From positions 26,816,001-26,880,000 of the forward strand of contig JAYKYS010000004.1 in the NCBI GenBank assembly GCA_036924285.1: DNA of 64,000 nt, given 5' to 3'. Shown here piece by piece: positions 42,836 through 56,659 of this stretch. Below the pieces are notes generated by a model. That model did not search any database, was not told where the DNA came from, and saw only the letters and a list, made by a program, of their open reading frames with translations. Position 1 is the stretch's first letter. Every line of letters begins with the position of its first letter. Source of the DNA: Asterella californica (taxonomy: Eukaryota; Streptophyta; Marchantiopsida; Marchantiales; Aytoniaceae). A program made the position numbers and the translations under genes.

Positions 42836-43316
42836 TATCACATCTTCGACATCCGGCGTTTCCGTTCTACAAGAACTTGGGATCCTTCTAAATCTCCTTC
42901 CCAGATCACCTGTCAAACTTGGTCAAGATCACGGCGAACTTCACAGCGATGTGGGAAGTGTGGCAATCCAAAACTGGTGCGTACCCGTTGCCAATTTGTC
43001 CAGGGTGGTTCATGATAATAACCTGGGAGGTAAAGTTAGCAGCCTCTTTGGCGGGATCATTCTTCGAGTCGAATCCTCTCTTGAGATCCTTCACGGCGAC
43101 ATTGTTCACATTGAATCCGACGTTGTCACCCGGGAGAGCCTCATGGTGCATCTCGACGAACTTGACCTCAGGTGTCAGACCGGTAGGCGCAAAGGTGACA
43201 AGCATGTCAGGCTTGATGACACCTGTCTCGACTGTATCACAGGAACAATTCTGATGCCGCCGATCTTGTACACATTCTGAATGGGCGACTTGAGAGGCTT
43301 GCTGTTGGGCCCCGAT
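42836..43316 (-). pseudogene. EF-1alpha pseudogene fragment
   Basis: Closely matches the middle-to-late part of the functional gene at about 50050-50560. It covers [30 protein letters not shown] and [10 protein letters not shown]. Two in-frame deletions remove four residues (LLEA) and three residues (VAS). It also has substitutions and frame breaks at both ends and lacks the GTP-binding domain. It covers only exon 2, so retroposition and local duplication cannot be told apart. Confidence 0.9.
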
Positions 43317-43740
43317 ATATTAGGGGGTGTCCATTTTTCTCTTCTGCCAGAAAAGTTTAGCTCGCAGCTTTGTATTTCGAACCTTTCATTTCCTCTTTAC
43401 AGGTTGTCTTTACTGTATGTAGTCTTCGAACGATAAAATGGTCTGTTTATATTAGTGGTAAAACATGATCCGTTCATTTTCGTGCTTTCACTCGTGTAAT
43501 TAGATCAGGAAAATATCGTCGCCTACTTTCATAGCCGTCACACCATCTAACCCAGAACTTTGGCTCACGGACCCCACGACCTCACCCGGGACTACCCACG
43601 GACAATGCAGTATGATATAAAGTTGTTAACTTGTCCGTTTTATCCCTTCAAGGGGGATCTGACTGTCTTTTGTGGATAACCACAGCATACCCGGACCAGA
43701 TTGTACATACAGCACATACAGCGACTTCTTGCACTTCCAA
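43317..43740. other. Short intergenic stretch
   Basis: 424 bp between the EF-1alpha pseudogene and the tRNA-like sequence. I see no gene or clear repeat. Confidence 0.4.
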
Positions 43741-43829
43741 CCGGGAGCAGGCGGGTTTGAACCCCAGACCTTTCGCTTAGAGGTCTGAGACCCAACCAAC
43801 TCAGCTACCGATCTTCGGTAGCTGAGTTG
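43741..43829 (-). tRNA. tRNA-like sequence (pseudo-tRNA) with a foldback hairpin
   Basis: On the minus strand an A box TAGCTGAGTTGG and a B box GGTTCAAACC lie at tRNA-like spacing in a ~72-nt unit (43814-43743). The anticodon arm is irregular (7-bp stem, 9-nt loop). The acceptor ends do not pair, so it is not a functional tRNA. The 5' part is repeated in inverse right next to it, forming a perfect hairpin at 43797-43829 (15-bp arms, loop TCT). Confidence 0.5.
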
Positions 43830-44399
43830 TCTTTGATCGTTTGAACCGTATGCTTGGAAGACTTCACCTGATGTTTTCTACGGGTGATGCTTGAGATATA
43901 TCTTTGACCGCTTGAACCTTCTTTTTCAGAAAAGTTTTACCCGTGGTTTTATTTGTGCTAGAAAAGTTCAGCCTACGGCTTCCAGTTTCAGACTTCTCAA
44001 TTTTCTCTTCTCAGCCGTGATAAAATACGTCAAAAGTATAATGCCCATCAGAAAGTTTCACAACAGCGTATCGTCCTCTTAAACTCCAAAGTATCTTATA
44101 TAACAATCGTAACTGCAATATCGTCGTATTTAAATATCACGTTCAATACATCACTAGCTCGATGGTCAGATAATTTTAACTCAAAAGAGAGTATTGAGTG
44201 CAAGACTTGTAACTAGCAATATAGCGAAAGTAATTCAACATCAGATCCAAAAGCACACCATCATCATTGCTCAATATCTCACTACTCCGATGATCAAATC
44301 ACTCTAATCCAAAGAGGGTCGTGAGTGTAACTCCACGTAACTAGCAATATACAGAGAATCGTGCAGAACCTCGAAGTAGACACCAAACTCATAGTAAAA

Positions 44400-45645
44400 A
44401 AACCAAAAAGATTTATTTGGAGACTTTATCTTTTCTCCGAACAGTCTTCAAATATAGATAGGGTCTACCCTCTTGACTCTAATGATGCAAAAACTTTCAA
44501 ATCCAACCTCCAACGATCGAGCTCTCATCTCCAATTTTTGATCTCAAGTGACTTAATCTCCAAAACTTTGTCCTTATATTCTAAAATCACTCACACCAAT
44601 AAAATATACTGGCTGATCTCAGATCTGTCTCCAGCAAGTGATAGATCTATCTAACTTGATCCTAATGAGACCCCAAACAAGTAGTTTGACGTTTTCATCA
44701 TAGAAAACGATAAAAAATTTGATTACAAGAAACAAAAGCTTGATTTAAATCGATCTCCTTCGTCACACTCAACACAAGAATCCAATCTACGTATGGTCAT
44801 GGTCTTCTTCTCTACGTAGATGGAGACTCCCTTGTAGCATTAGCACCAAGAATGAAGAGTTTGGTCCACCAATCGCGAAGAACAAAGCAACCTTAAGTCG
44901 TAGATGAACAAAAATATGTTGAAAGCATCTCCCTACGAGTCAATCTCCTTCACATCTCCAAACAGTCTAATGCAATTTCATATCGTCTTCAATTTCTTGT
45001 AAACCTCGGTGTTTGGATTGTAATGGATCTAAGGATAACAAGTCTGGACTCTGGAGCAGCTCGAACAGTCCAACTCTCTTTCGTAAGTAACTGAAACATT
45101 CCAGTCCTCCTTCTTACGTCATAATTTCTGCTAGACTCACACACCACGATTTGCCTCTTCATGAACTATATTATCATATATGTTGCATACGCAAGTCTGA
45201 ACCCATTGAAACTTTGCTTGCATACATTGAAACTTTCAATCTCTCAAAACGTCCATTGACAAGTCGCATGTACAAGTTGATACCTTAAGCTACCTCTTTA
45301 TTCTAGTTCATTATACATATGTTCAATCAACTAGATAATGACCAAACAAGCTCCTTGCACCCGTAGTATAGTGCTGATGACTGCAAATACATAGTCACCA
45401 TTGACAAGCTAGAACTAACCTCATTTTCTTATCTTCTGAACTTCATAACTTCATCATTAAGTGTCCAAATGAAGCAAATGAAGTGTCCATGAGAAGCTTA
45501 CAATAAACTCTACCACTTGACGTTGTGAGAGTATAGATTCAAAGATAGATTAAAAAGTTAGCTTTTGCTCCATAAGTGTCCTTGAAACTTTAATGCGTAA
45601 CCTCAAAAGTTGATTTTAAGCAAAAATCAATCGCGACAAGACAAC
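44400..45645 (-). repeat. Diverged solo LTR of the L family
   Basis: Collinear with the L LTRs (compare 13970-15329). Shared landmarks are GATAGGGTCT...CCTCTTGACTC, ACCCCAAACAAG, TAAATCGA, AATCCAATC-ACGTA, GAAGAACAA, and the GAGTCAATCTCC-type end followed by CGACAAGACA. It is much more diverged than the two L LTRs, with no internal region beside it, so it is an old solo LTR. The weakly similar stretch at 44100-44400 may be its remaining end. Confidence 0.7.
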
Positions 45646-47002
45646 ATGTGTTGATGGATCTCCGTGATTTCTAAGGTGTGGACTCTGTGGTTTCTAATAC
45701 AGATCAAGATCTTGAGACTGGATAAGATGCACTAGTGTTGATCGATTAAAGTCTTAACATTAACGATGCAATTTTTCTTCCTTTGTCTTTATACGCAATC
45801 AAGTATCTTTTATCATTTGACAAGTGCTACTCTCTTCTTGCTAACCTTGAGCTAGGTTAGACTTTGTCATTTCTTGTCTCTTTCTTGTAGTGTTTGATCA
45901 GCTATGAACGACTTCTTTGCAGTTGTATCATACTTCTCCTGAAGATATTATTTTTTCTTTCCATGCTTCTTTATTCTTGGCTGAGTTGCCTTCAGACATT
46001 AAGGTCCACAAAGTTTTTAGACCTTCAATGAGGACCGAGCTGCTGGTCTGTCCTGTCCTTTGTTTCTGAAAACAACATTGGCTTTCTCATTCCAAGTTAT
46101 AAGAGTATGTTCAACAATCATATAGCTCGTCATGAAGAGTAGGCTTGTAACGACTAGAGGTTGCACTTTGCAAATATGTGATAAGTTAGTAAATAACTAT
46201 GTGTGAGGAGTTTCTAATTGAAATTCAAAAAATAAGCAACATTATAAGTTAGTTATGATTAACTACAGTTATACGACATTCGCTCATCCGCTCTGTCATT
46301 CATACTTTTAGAAGAGTGGAAAGGTTGTGATCTAGATAGATTGCTCACAGTGTCTCCATTAACACTTGTAGACGATTGGATACTTGTGGTCCCTAGCTAG
46401 ATTCCTAGGGTTCTAACATCGGTCTTCCATGACCATTCCGGTTCAAATTATACTCAGTAAAAGTTCACGTTCATTTGCTGTACAACACCATCCTCTATAT
46501 GAATCTCCGAAAAACATTTTCTTGCTCTCATTTTTATCCAATTGTGCAAATTTGAACTATGCAAGACAAAATCAACTCCGTCCCCTGATACGCTTTGTTG
46601 TACAAGAAAGAACAGCATTGTACAAACTTATCAAAATCTACAAACAATAAGAATTCTTCATCAAGTCGCAGTAGACTCGTAGCTTTGTGAAGATGTTTCA
46701 TCGTCTGACCTTCAAGATCATCATCATCACTGCTTAGTTGATCTATTTGCATCTTCCATGGATCTAATGCAGAAATTGGTTGTACAGTGTTACTGAAATC
46801 TTGCGCTAGGAGTTCTATTCTCAATCCACCGCTTGGAAATGTAATTAATCTTCAATCGTCTTTGACAAATCAAGGTCCTGCTCTATCTCCATGGTTCGAC
46901 TTACTTAGAGGTCAGACGATACTTTCGAACAGCGAACAGACCTTCTTCAACAACCAAAACTCCGCTAGAAAGACTACGGTTGGGAGCTCCCTTACAAGTA
47001 TC
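45646..47002. other. Intergenic, AT-rich
   Basis: No gene recognised. Short frames on both strands around 46430-46830 have no known domain. Confidence 0.35.
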
Positions 47003-48190
47003 ATGCACATTTTGAGCTTTTACTATCTATCACGTCATCGAACGAATTTGAATTTGTGAAGTCGATTAATAATATTCTCACGCTTCAAAATGACTTGACA
47101 TGGCTAGAGTGGAAGCTCAATTGCACACGTGGAAAGACTGATGTCACGAGAACATCCACAAAAGAAGAGTGATCGAACGATTGTCATGGGATGTACTCAA
47201 GTTACTCTTAAAAACTTATGAGAGTGACCAAGATAATAGAACAACTATGAAGTATGATCAAATAAATATCCTATTCATCAATTTAGAAGTTTAGAGATCA
47301 ATCTCTATACTGAGAAAAAAAGAAGGAAAAAATGAGAGAAAAATGTGTTCTAAAAGTACAAACTGTATTCATATGTCAATGGATGAGTGTTATCTATCAC
47401 ATCTCCTCCTCCTTGAAGGAGCTGCAAGCATAAGAGATATGACAAATTTGTTCATTGAGTCATTCCTTCAGGATGTATGCGTTATCATGAAGCTGCAAAC
47501 TTCAACTCGTGGTTAAATAAGAAACTCCTTCATGAAATAAATGCAACTTTGGTGATCCAATGATCACATGTGCATAGACGATCGAAAGAGATCCCGACAC
47601 GCGTCTTGCACATTTTGAACTCTTACTCTCTGTCATGTCGTCGCACGAATTCGAATTTATGAAGTTGATTGACAATATTCTCACGTTTCACGGAAGACTC
47701 GACATGACCAAAGTAGAAGTTTAATTACACAAGTGAAAAGACTGATGCCACTAGAACATCCATGAAGAAAGAGTGACCATGGGATGTACACAAATTACTC
47801 TTAAAAGATTACGAACGCGGCCAACATAACCAAACAATGATAAATAAATATCATGTTCATCAACCTAGAAGTTTAGCAATAAGTGTCTATATTAGAAGAA
47901 GGAGAACTTTATGAGAGTAAAATGAGAAAAAGAAACGTGTGCTGAAAACACAAACTATATTGATGTTTCATAGGAAGAATGTAATCTATCGCACCTCCTC
48001 CCTCATGAAAGAGTTGCAAGCCGATGAGACGTGAGCAATTCTTTCACTGCGTCACTTTCCGATGTCTGCATTATTGTCGTACACAGCTCGTGGCTGAAAA
48101 GGGAACTCCTCCATGAAATAAATACAACTTCGGTGATCCAGTGCTCATCTGTGCGCAGATGATGAGAAGAGGTCCCGCATATACAGTCAA
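47003..48190. repeat. Two-copy ~600-bp tandem repeat
   Basis: Copy 1 (about 47003-47603) and copy 2 (about 47605-48190) are collinear and diverged. They share GCACATTTTGARCT, AATATTCTCACG, GAGAACATCCA, TGGGATGTAC and the CCATGAAATAAATGCAACT-type end. A shorter diverged third copy is at about 53690-54090. It is a local repeat family of unknown class. Confidence 0.7.
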
Positions 48191-49014
48191 ACCTCTTTAA
48201 TATGCATGCAATCTGAACTTCTTGGAACTTGTGTTCTCTTTTTGTTATCGGAGAATTATATAAATATATATTAAATAATTATAAATAAATAAAATATTTT
48301 ATAAATATTAGTTATTAACTCTCATGTCTCAAAACACGAAAAGAACAAACAAAAACTGTAGACTGGATCCTTGCGATTCAGAAGGTCTAAGTCAAGGTCA
48401 TTGTACTCATAAATATATAATTTTAATCAAATATTTAATTTAATATCTAACTCTTCTTACAAAAAAAAATTTATTAAATTAAACGGACATGCATTTCCCG
48501 CTCTTCCGAACTCGGAAGAGGGTGACTACTATGCATGCTTAAACCTCTTTATAATCACTCGACAGTGTCACAATCGCGTTATAGTTACATTTTCCAAGAG
48601 GACTAGATCATTTATCTATAAATTTCTCTCGTGATAGTCTATATAATAGAACATATAAACGCATTTTTGCGAAAACCCTACAGAAACATGTGATTTACAA
48701 CGAAGCATCATTTTACTTGGTTATGACAAGCGTTTCTCACTTGTACAATTTAACCATTTCTCTTTCTTCATTTTTCTTTTAACTTCTCCCGAAACACCCT
48801 TTATATTTTACAGTCTCATTTGTCGATTCCTCTTCATTAAAGTGATTATATACATAGTCACATTCTACATTAATGTGATTATAAATTTACGATCGCGAAG
48901 GTTATAGGGTCACCAAGTGCGTGATTATAACGTGGTTTGACTGTACTAAACTTTATATGAGAAGACTCGAGAAGCAGGTCAGCTAACTAAAGAACTAAAA
49001 AGGGGAATTTCCCA
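48191..49014. other. AT-rich intergenic region
   Basis: Very AT-rich (48250-48480 especially), with no gene or clear repeat seen. Confidence 0.4.
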
Positions 49015-49665
49015 TCAGCAGCTGACTGTCGTCGCACTAAAGAGGTGGAATTCTCGCAAACGATTTACAGCATCAGCATGAACAAACATCAACCAGAAGC
49101 CCACACTGATGCACGACAAGTGTGGTACATAATTCACTTTCTTCCGCATAAGTTGAGTAAAGGAACATTCTCCAGTCACAAGCATGTCAGCCGCACTTAG
49201 TGCAGCATCTGCCATCATTCAAAATGATGGCATTTACAATCCAGTTAACCCTTTCAATCGGAAGGTGGACGACCAGTATGAACACAGTCTACTTTCTTAG
49301 CATAATCTCTTACGCATAATCTGAGTAATGCAACATTCTCAGTCAGCAGCATATTACTGCACTTAATGCAGCCTCTGCCAATTGCAGTTTAAAAATACCC
49401 GTAAACCCTTTCAACCGGAAAGGTGTACTGCAGGCACTCCAAACCGAGAGTTCACCCTTTCAACCGGAAGGTGGACGACCAGTATGAACACAGTCTACTT
49501 TCTTAGCATAATCTCTAGCGCATAATCTGAGTAATGCAACATTCTCAGTCACCAGCATGTTAGCTGCACTGAATGCAGCCTCCGCCAATTGCAGTTTAAA
49601 AATACCCGTAAACCCTTTCAACCGGAAAGGTGTACTGCAGGCACTCCAAATCGAGAGCTAAACGT
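49015..49665. repeat. ~206-bp tandem repeat downstream of EF-1alpha
   Basis: Two close copies (about 49246-49451 and 49452-49665) share CCCTTTCAAYCGGAAGGTGG, TACTTTCTTAGCATAATCTC and GGTGTACTGCAGGCACTCC. A third, diverged partial copy lies at 49015-49245. The array lies 220 bp beyond the EF-1alpha stop codon, so it may include its 3' end signals. Confidence 0.8.
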
Positions 49666-49883
49666 CCAGTACTAAAACGCTCAGACGATCTAAAAAACTC
49701 ACACTAACCTACGGTGGCTACCTTACAGCCTCGCCACCGCCTGTCCAGTACCCAAGTCTGCTCATGACGGGCCATCAACATGCGCTTGCGGAGAGATGGG
49801 CATGGAGCAGATCCGAAACATCCGAAATTAATAGCACTTTCATAGACACCTTCATAGTTTTGAGGCATCTCTTCCGCAGAATT

Positions 49884-51337
<1,454 letters not shown>

Positions 51338-51341
51338 TTAC

Positions 51342-52030
51342 CTGCAAAGAATGAGACACGCCTCGTCAAGCAAGAACCTCACAACCGAACCCCGTGAGAG
51401 CTAGGAACCCTGAACCACGTTTGCCAAAACCTAGCCTTGTGATTCTTACGAGCTACAGTACTTGTATGCGCGGCACCAGAATGCAAATTTCCAGTCTCAA
51501 CACGATCCAGACAACTCTATCTTGCCAAACCATGGAATCCACTGGACATACTACTACAAGGATCCACTAAACAGACACCGAGGAAACTGACCTGAGCAAC
51601 TTGGCTTTACTGAAAGAAAACGTAACGTCGAGAGCTGAAACCAAATGAGGAGGAGAGTCGAGACTAACCAAGAAGAAAAATTTCCCTTCCTGCAGCACTC
51701 GATCGAAGAAAAATGATTTGAGAGGACCAACAACACTTGCGGACCAGCTCTTACGCGAATCGATCGAACACCAAGCCTCTCCGTCTACGGTAGAGTTTAG
51801 CCAACCGGGTCTGACGGGTTCCAACCACGGTTACCTCATCACCGACTGCGAATTCGCTAGGACCCAGCCTATATTCCATGCCAGATGCGATATCATCATT
51901 TCTGAATCGTCCGATCGGCCTGTTACATCTGATTCGCTTGAATAGACGATCTAGGATCGGCGGCCAGCTCAGGGAGTCCTTGGACGATTTCTATACTTCG
52001 TATCAGAGTACTGGATGTTATATACTTGTC
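51342..52030 (-). promoter_or_regulatory. EF-1alpha 5' UTR intron and core promoter (proposed)
   Basis: On the minus strand the acceptor TTCTTTGCAG ends at 51342, 14 bp before the start codon. A plausible donor GAG|GTAACC at 51834 would give a ~493-bp leader intron. A TATATAA box lies at about 52018-52024, placing transcription start near 51990. Such leader introns usually raise expression of plant EF-1alpha genes (family knowledge). Confidence 0.4.
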
Positions 52031-52539
52031 TAAATAAAACTGGATATGTACTTGGTCATGCACATTAGTTCTTATATTTTCTTGGTCACGCCGTTGAGTT
52101 GTTATGCGTTGCTTTGACGCACCCAATTGCAGTTCTCCGATCATTCTTCCTACATGGATGCTCGCGTGGCAACTCTCTTCACACGGTGATTACATTTTTT
52201 TTACTGTGGCCTAGTCGGAACATTTCGAGAAATTTTTGTGGTTATTTTTCGTTACATTCGGGATTACACTCTGGTGTCATTCGCTCCACGAATGAAACAA
52301 AGTCAAATCGCTTCGTGATGAGAGTCTCTACGATGATGAAACACAACACCAAACATTGAACTCCGCTTTGTGACATTAGAATCGTATTTGTTGGACGCGT
52401 AAGAGAGCTCTCACCTAGAAAGACTCGAGCTCGAACTCTATAAGTGTCCAAAACCGGTAGCACTTATCAGTCTACCAACTAGTGGATGATAGATTTTGAT
52501 GAATTGTGGGTCATTGCATGTATCGTTGATAATTTCCAT
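52031..52539. other. Intergenic region upstream of EF-1alpha
   Basis: No gene seen. The distal EF-1alpha promoter may extend here. Confidence 0.35.
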
Positions 52540-52930
52540 GGGATGTGTACACGTCATTCACAACGTGTCATTCAGGATTTGGGAAATCGAGGCGTCATAG
52601 GTACTACTTATATATTAATAAAAAATATCAATAAAAGTAAATAACATCGAGATATCATTCAGTATTAACAAAATAATTACAAATAATAAATGTATAAACA
52701 AATTCACCCAGATGTCATTTGACATAAATTAGCAATAACTGACGTATCACATGACAAATGAAACCAAGGTCTCATTCTGTAATAATAATAATAAGATGCA
52801 TACCTATAAATCGTCCTTAGTAATAATGCAAAATGATCTCGCAACGTCATTCAAAAATACTTTATTTATTTGTATCAGACGTCATTCTAGACAGTAAAAT
52901 AAGACAATTGCAGACTCATTGACACACAGA
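52540..52930. repeat. Degenerate short-period repeat with CGTCATTC motif
   Basis: ACGTCATTC/GATATCATTC/GATGTCATTT-type motifs recur about every 55-70 bp at least seven times in AT-rich DNA. The copies are highly diverged. Confidence 0.5.
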
Positions 52931-53689
52931 GGAAACACAGAGTGAATCAGGCTCACTGGATCCTCCACCACAAACATCATCAGGCAGAAACATCTTTTTT
53001 ATTCAAACATAGTTTTAGTCAACAAGAATAATTACTCTACTTGTCCATGCTCAATGAGTTGGATTGAAGTCGTACTCTAAATCGTCGTTGTCCTAACCCA
53101 CTGAAAAGTACAAAATCTCATCCTTATTTTCCTCTAAAAGATATTCAAAGAGAATAGGATTCACTCCATTGTCCGGTTCTGCTTGTCTATATTGTCTTCC
53201 GCATGTTCAAGCGTTAAAGTCATTAGCTCTACACGCACTACACACATGAACGGCTCTACTCATATGGACTCTATTTCTTGCTCAATTCATAGGAGCACTA
53301 GTCAGCCGGGCATCATTATCATGCATATGTATGTTAACATATTTTCATTTGCTCTCATCTCCACATGGATTACATGTATATCTTTTGCACCAAAGCGAGC
53401 ATTGTTCGAGATTCTCACAATCTTAGATCGTTCTTTACGCACAATTGCTGATGGAGGACCACATCCAATCATTGAAGAAAGTTCCATCTCTCTTACTAAT
53501 AGATCAAGAACCACAACCCTGCTCGCTCTAGACTAAAGCTCCATTTTGTATCTCGTGTTCTAAAACACTACTCACACCAAAATATCACCACATTCGTGTT
53601 CGATTTTTTCCATAAATCACAATCTCTTATGCTTAGACAGGAAACTCTTTTACACATCGATGATCCATTGTAGTCTGCTCGAGATCCTT
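52931..53689. other. Intergenic, with one open frame of unknown nature
   Basis: A 117-codon plus-strand frame at 53183-53536 and its minus-strand shadow are open, but neither shows a known motif. The minus-strand reading continues past one stop, so it could be a decayed transposon gene. Confidence 0.3.
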
Positions 53690-54090
53690 CCTTCCTTGTC
53701 ATCACACGAACATGTCTGCGGGTGTGTCGTATGTCTCATCATCGCGTGAATTCCCGCCATGAAGTCTATTTGGCTTCATTTCATTTGTGTAGTAGATCAA
53801 ATGACGTCTTGACGTCACTCCGAGTATAATGAGAAACAGCCATAAAAGTTCTTGCATCTCAAAATGATACGACTAGATCACGGTGGAAAGATTATAGTCA
53901 GGTGTGAAGAAGGCTGTCATGCGAACATCCACATGAGAATAGTGACTAGAGGACTGTCATGAGGTGCGTCCAAGAAACGCCCAACAAGTCAGGAGCGTGA
54001 AAAAAAAACCGAAGAACTATGGGACGTGACTAAGTAAATATCCCGCATGAAACAATTTTAGCAGGAGCCGTCAAGTATGGATAAGGTATG
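53690..54090. repeat. Third, diverged copy of the ~600-bp repeat family
   Basis: Aligns in part with 47090-47290: GAGAACATCCACA-like, GACTGTCATG, CCAAGAAACG and TAAGTAAATATCC-type landmarks appear in the same order. Confidence 0.5.
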
Positions 54091-56659
54091 TTGGGATCAC
54101 CTACTTTACCTTCTCTTTTTCAAAAAAGAGTGAGAACGTGTGGCAGTTAGGATAATGCAGAGAGAATCCACTTGGACGGATAAAATTTGAGTAAAGCAAT
54201 AGAAGGTGTCAAACATAGCGCTAGATTATTCTATTGTTTGCAAACAATATTTCTGAGCATGAGTCGTTCGAGCTATGGGTACCTTCTGAGGTACTTGTAG
54301 AAAGAGTCTACATGCATTTTAATGATGCTCTTGAGAAGTTTAATTGTAAAATAAATCCACATTGATGGACATCATAATGACGTTATCAATGATAATGATG
54401 TAAATGCAAATAATACCAATGATAATAATAATGTTGATAATGATAGTATTTTTTATAAGTCGAAATAATCTATTTCGATCTAATTTCTAGATCAAAACAA
54501 CATAGATCGAACAACACGTTTTGACCTAGAGTTAGATGTTGTTTTCAACTGGAGTGAAAATAACATTTTTAAGAGTAATTTAGCTCCGTATAACTTCTTG
54601 TAGACAACTTAGATTCTGACGTTTTAGTCTTGTTGGAAACACAAGGAGGGCTTTCTATGACAATTGAAATCATTAGATTTGGAACTATACTCTTGATGCT
54701 GCATGTGTTCAAGATTTATTGGTTTCTTAAGCTTTTGGAGGTAGGGTTTTGTTTCGACCTAGATTGTTCGAAACTTAAGTGTGTCGACATGGAAATCGTA
54801 CACGAGCATATTTAAGAAATGTAACTCTTGTATGTACACAAATAAGGAGAACTCATCATAGAAATAAGAAGACGCATTGACTGTTCACATCTTTTCAAGT
54901 TCGGACTCAAAAGGGTAACTTAAACCCTTCCTCTAAATCTCACGTGGATGAATTGCGGATCCTGAACAAGATACTTCCATTCGCATTATAGATTAGGATT
55001 AAAGAGTTACAAATATTATTTCTTCGTTGGTTAGAGAATCTTTTTATTAATTTTGACATCCCTTAACATACAAGTATGTTCTCAATTTTTTTGTTATTTT
55101 GACACTCGTCTCTAATTCACGTCTTTCATATTCAATCCACATCTGAACTCAAGTTTATATTCGTCAAACCATTGCTCTTAAAACAAAGAGCTTCGCTTGC
55201 AATGGAATTGCAGGTCATTGCAATAGCAATTTTACGAATATATTTTCTTCCTTTCTCTTTTCCAGTTTCCACAATGACTCCATCCGTTTGTTCTCGCTGC
55301 TTCCTTTCTCTTTTTAGCTTTCATCGCGACTCCATCTATTCAATTCTTACACGATAAAAAATATCTCTTTCTTTTAGATTTTCTCAATCAACGTATAGTT
55401 ATGCTATCTCATAGCAACAATAAACAAAACCACGTTAGAAATCACTTCACTCATGGATTTTCTTTAAGGCTCCCATATGAGTTTAACAGATACGATAATG
55501 AAACATGTTGATTTATGACCTACATTTATATAACTTTTTATCAATATTTATATTTTTCAGTATCGTAGTAATTTTGCTATTCATGCAACGAGTGCGCGAA
55601 TGGATCCGAAGAAACAAATGTCCACTTTGCGCATTAGTACTATATTTGGATCGAAGATTCATGCATAAATAATGACGAGATAGACCACTTCAAGCAATCT
55701 TTCTTTCCATACTCTCATGCGCAATAAAGTATGCAACGTTAACATGATATCCGTTTAATACAGATTCAGACTATGAAGATCTAAATCACGCTGTATTATT
55801 ATCAATTCTCAATGTACCACAAACTGAAAAATATAGCATTCAAAACTTTTTTTCTCATTTTATTACGAGAGAATAGATAAATTGACTCGTACAAGAAAAG
55901 GAGACAGTGTGGTCGAACAAACTCAGCGTTTTGGTGACAATGTAATACATTCACACCATTTCTATATAGAACAGTGGTCTATGAGTCTTTGTGACAATGC
56001 GGGAGGTAAGCTTACACCATCTCGATATCGTTTGAGTTTTCTGTGATTGTGTGGGACGCTTACACTATTTCCACATTTGGAGTGACCATTGCTTGCTATA
56101 GTTGATTGACATGATATGTTAATGAATTCCTTAGGCTTCAAGACCATCTCAACAAAGCATCTTGACCATATTGCCGTAGAAGCAACTCACACTTGGATAT
56201 CAGAAGTATCAAATAAAGAGAAAAGAAAGCGACATGACAAACATGTTCGTACGTGGAATTGTGCAAAGATTCTTCAAGTTGAAGTTGCCAGATTCAAATA
56301 TTATCGAGTGATTTCAAAGGAGATCCTGTATCTCACCGAATCTCATTTGTAGTCCACCGAGTCCTTGAAGGACTATGTATCTTATATTCTTGTACCATTT
56401 TTACATAACACTTGTATGAAGCTGGATCTCGATCCTTATAGATAGAAATCTATTTGGTTGATAGACTGTTATGCAGTGCACTTAACCAAAGAATTTTGTG
56501 AGCGTTGAAGGAGAAGTATCCTACGATATGTCTGTTGTATATTGCAGCCCACTGCACTCTCACTTCTCACTTGTAGCCTGCAGATGTGATTCTTATGAGG
56601 CCTTTCAAGTGTACTAGTGTAGAGAGATTTCTCTGCTTGGGCAGTAGAAGAAATAGCTC
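54091..56659. other. AT-rich intergenic DNA
   Basis: No gene or clear element recognised. Around 54390-54450 there is a simple AATGATAATAATG-type repeat. Confidence 0.4.

Noticed and set aside
42836..43316. A second functional EF-1alpha gene
   Set aside because: It lacks the GTP-binding domain, has two internal deletions and frame breaks, and covers only part of exon 2.
53183..53536. 117-codon plus-strand frame
   Set aside because: Ser/Thr/Ile-rich with no motif. Its antisense frame is equally open, so coding strand and reality are unclear.
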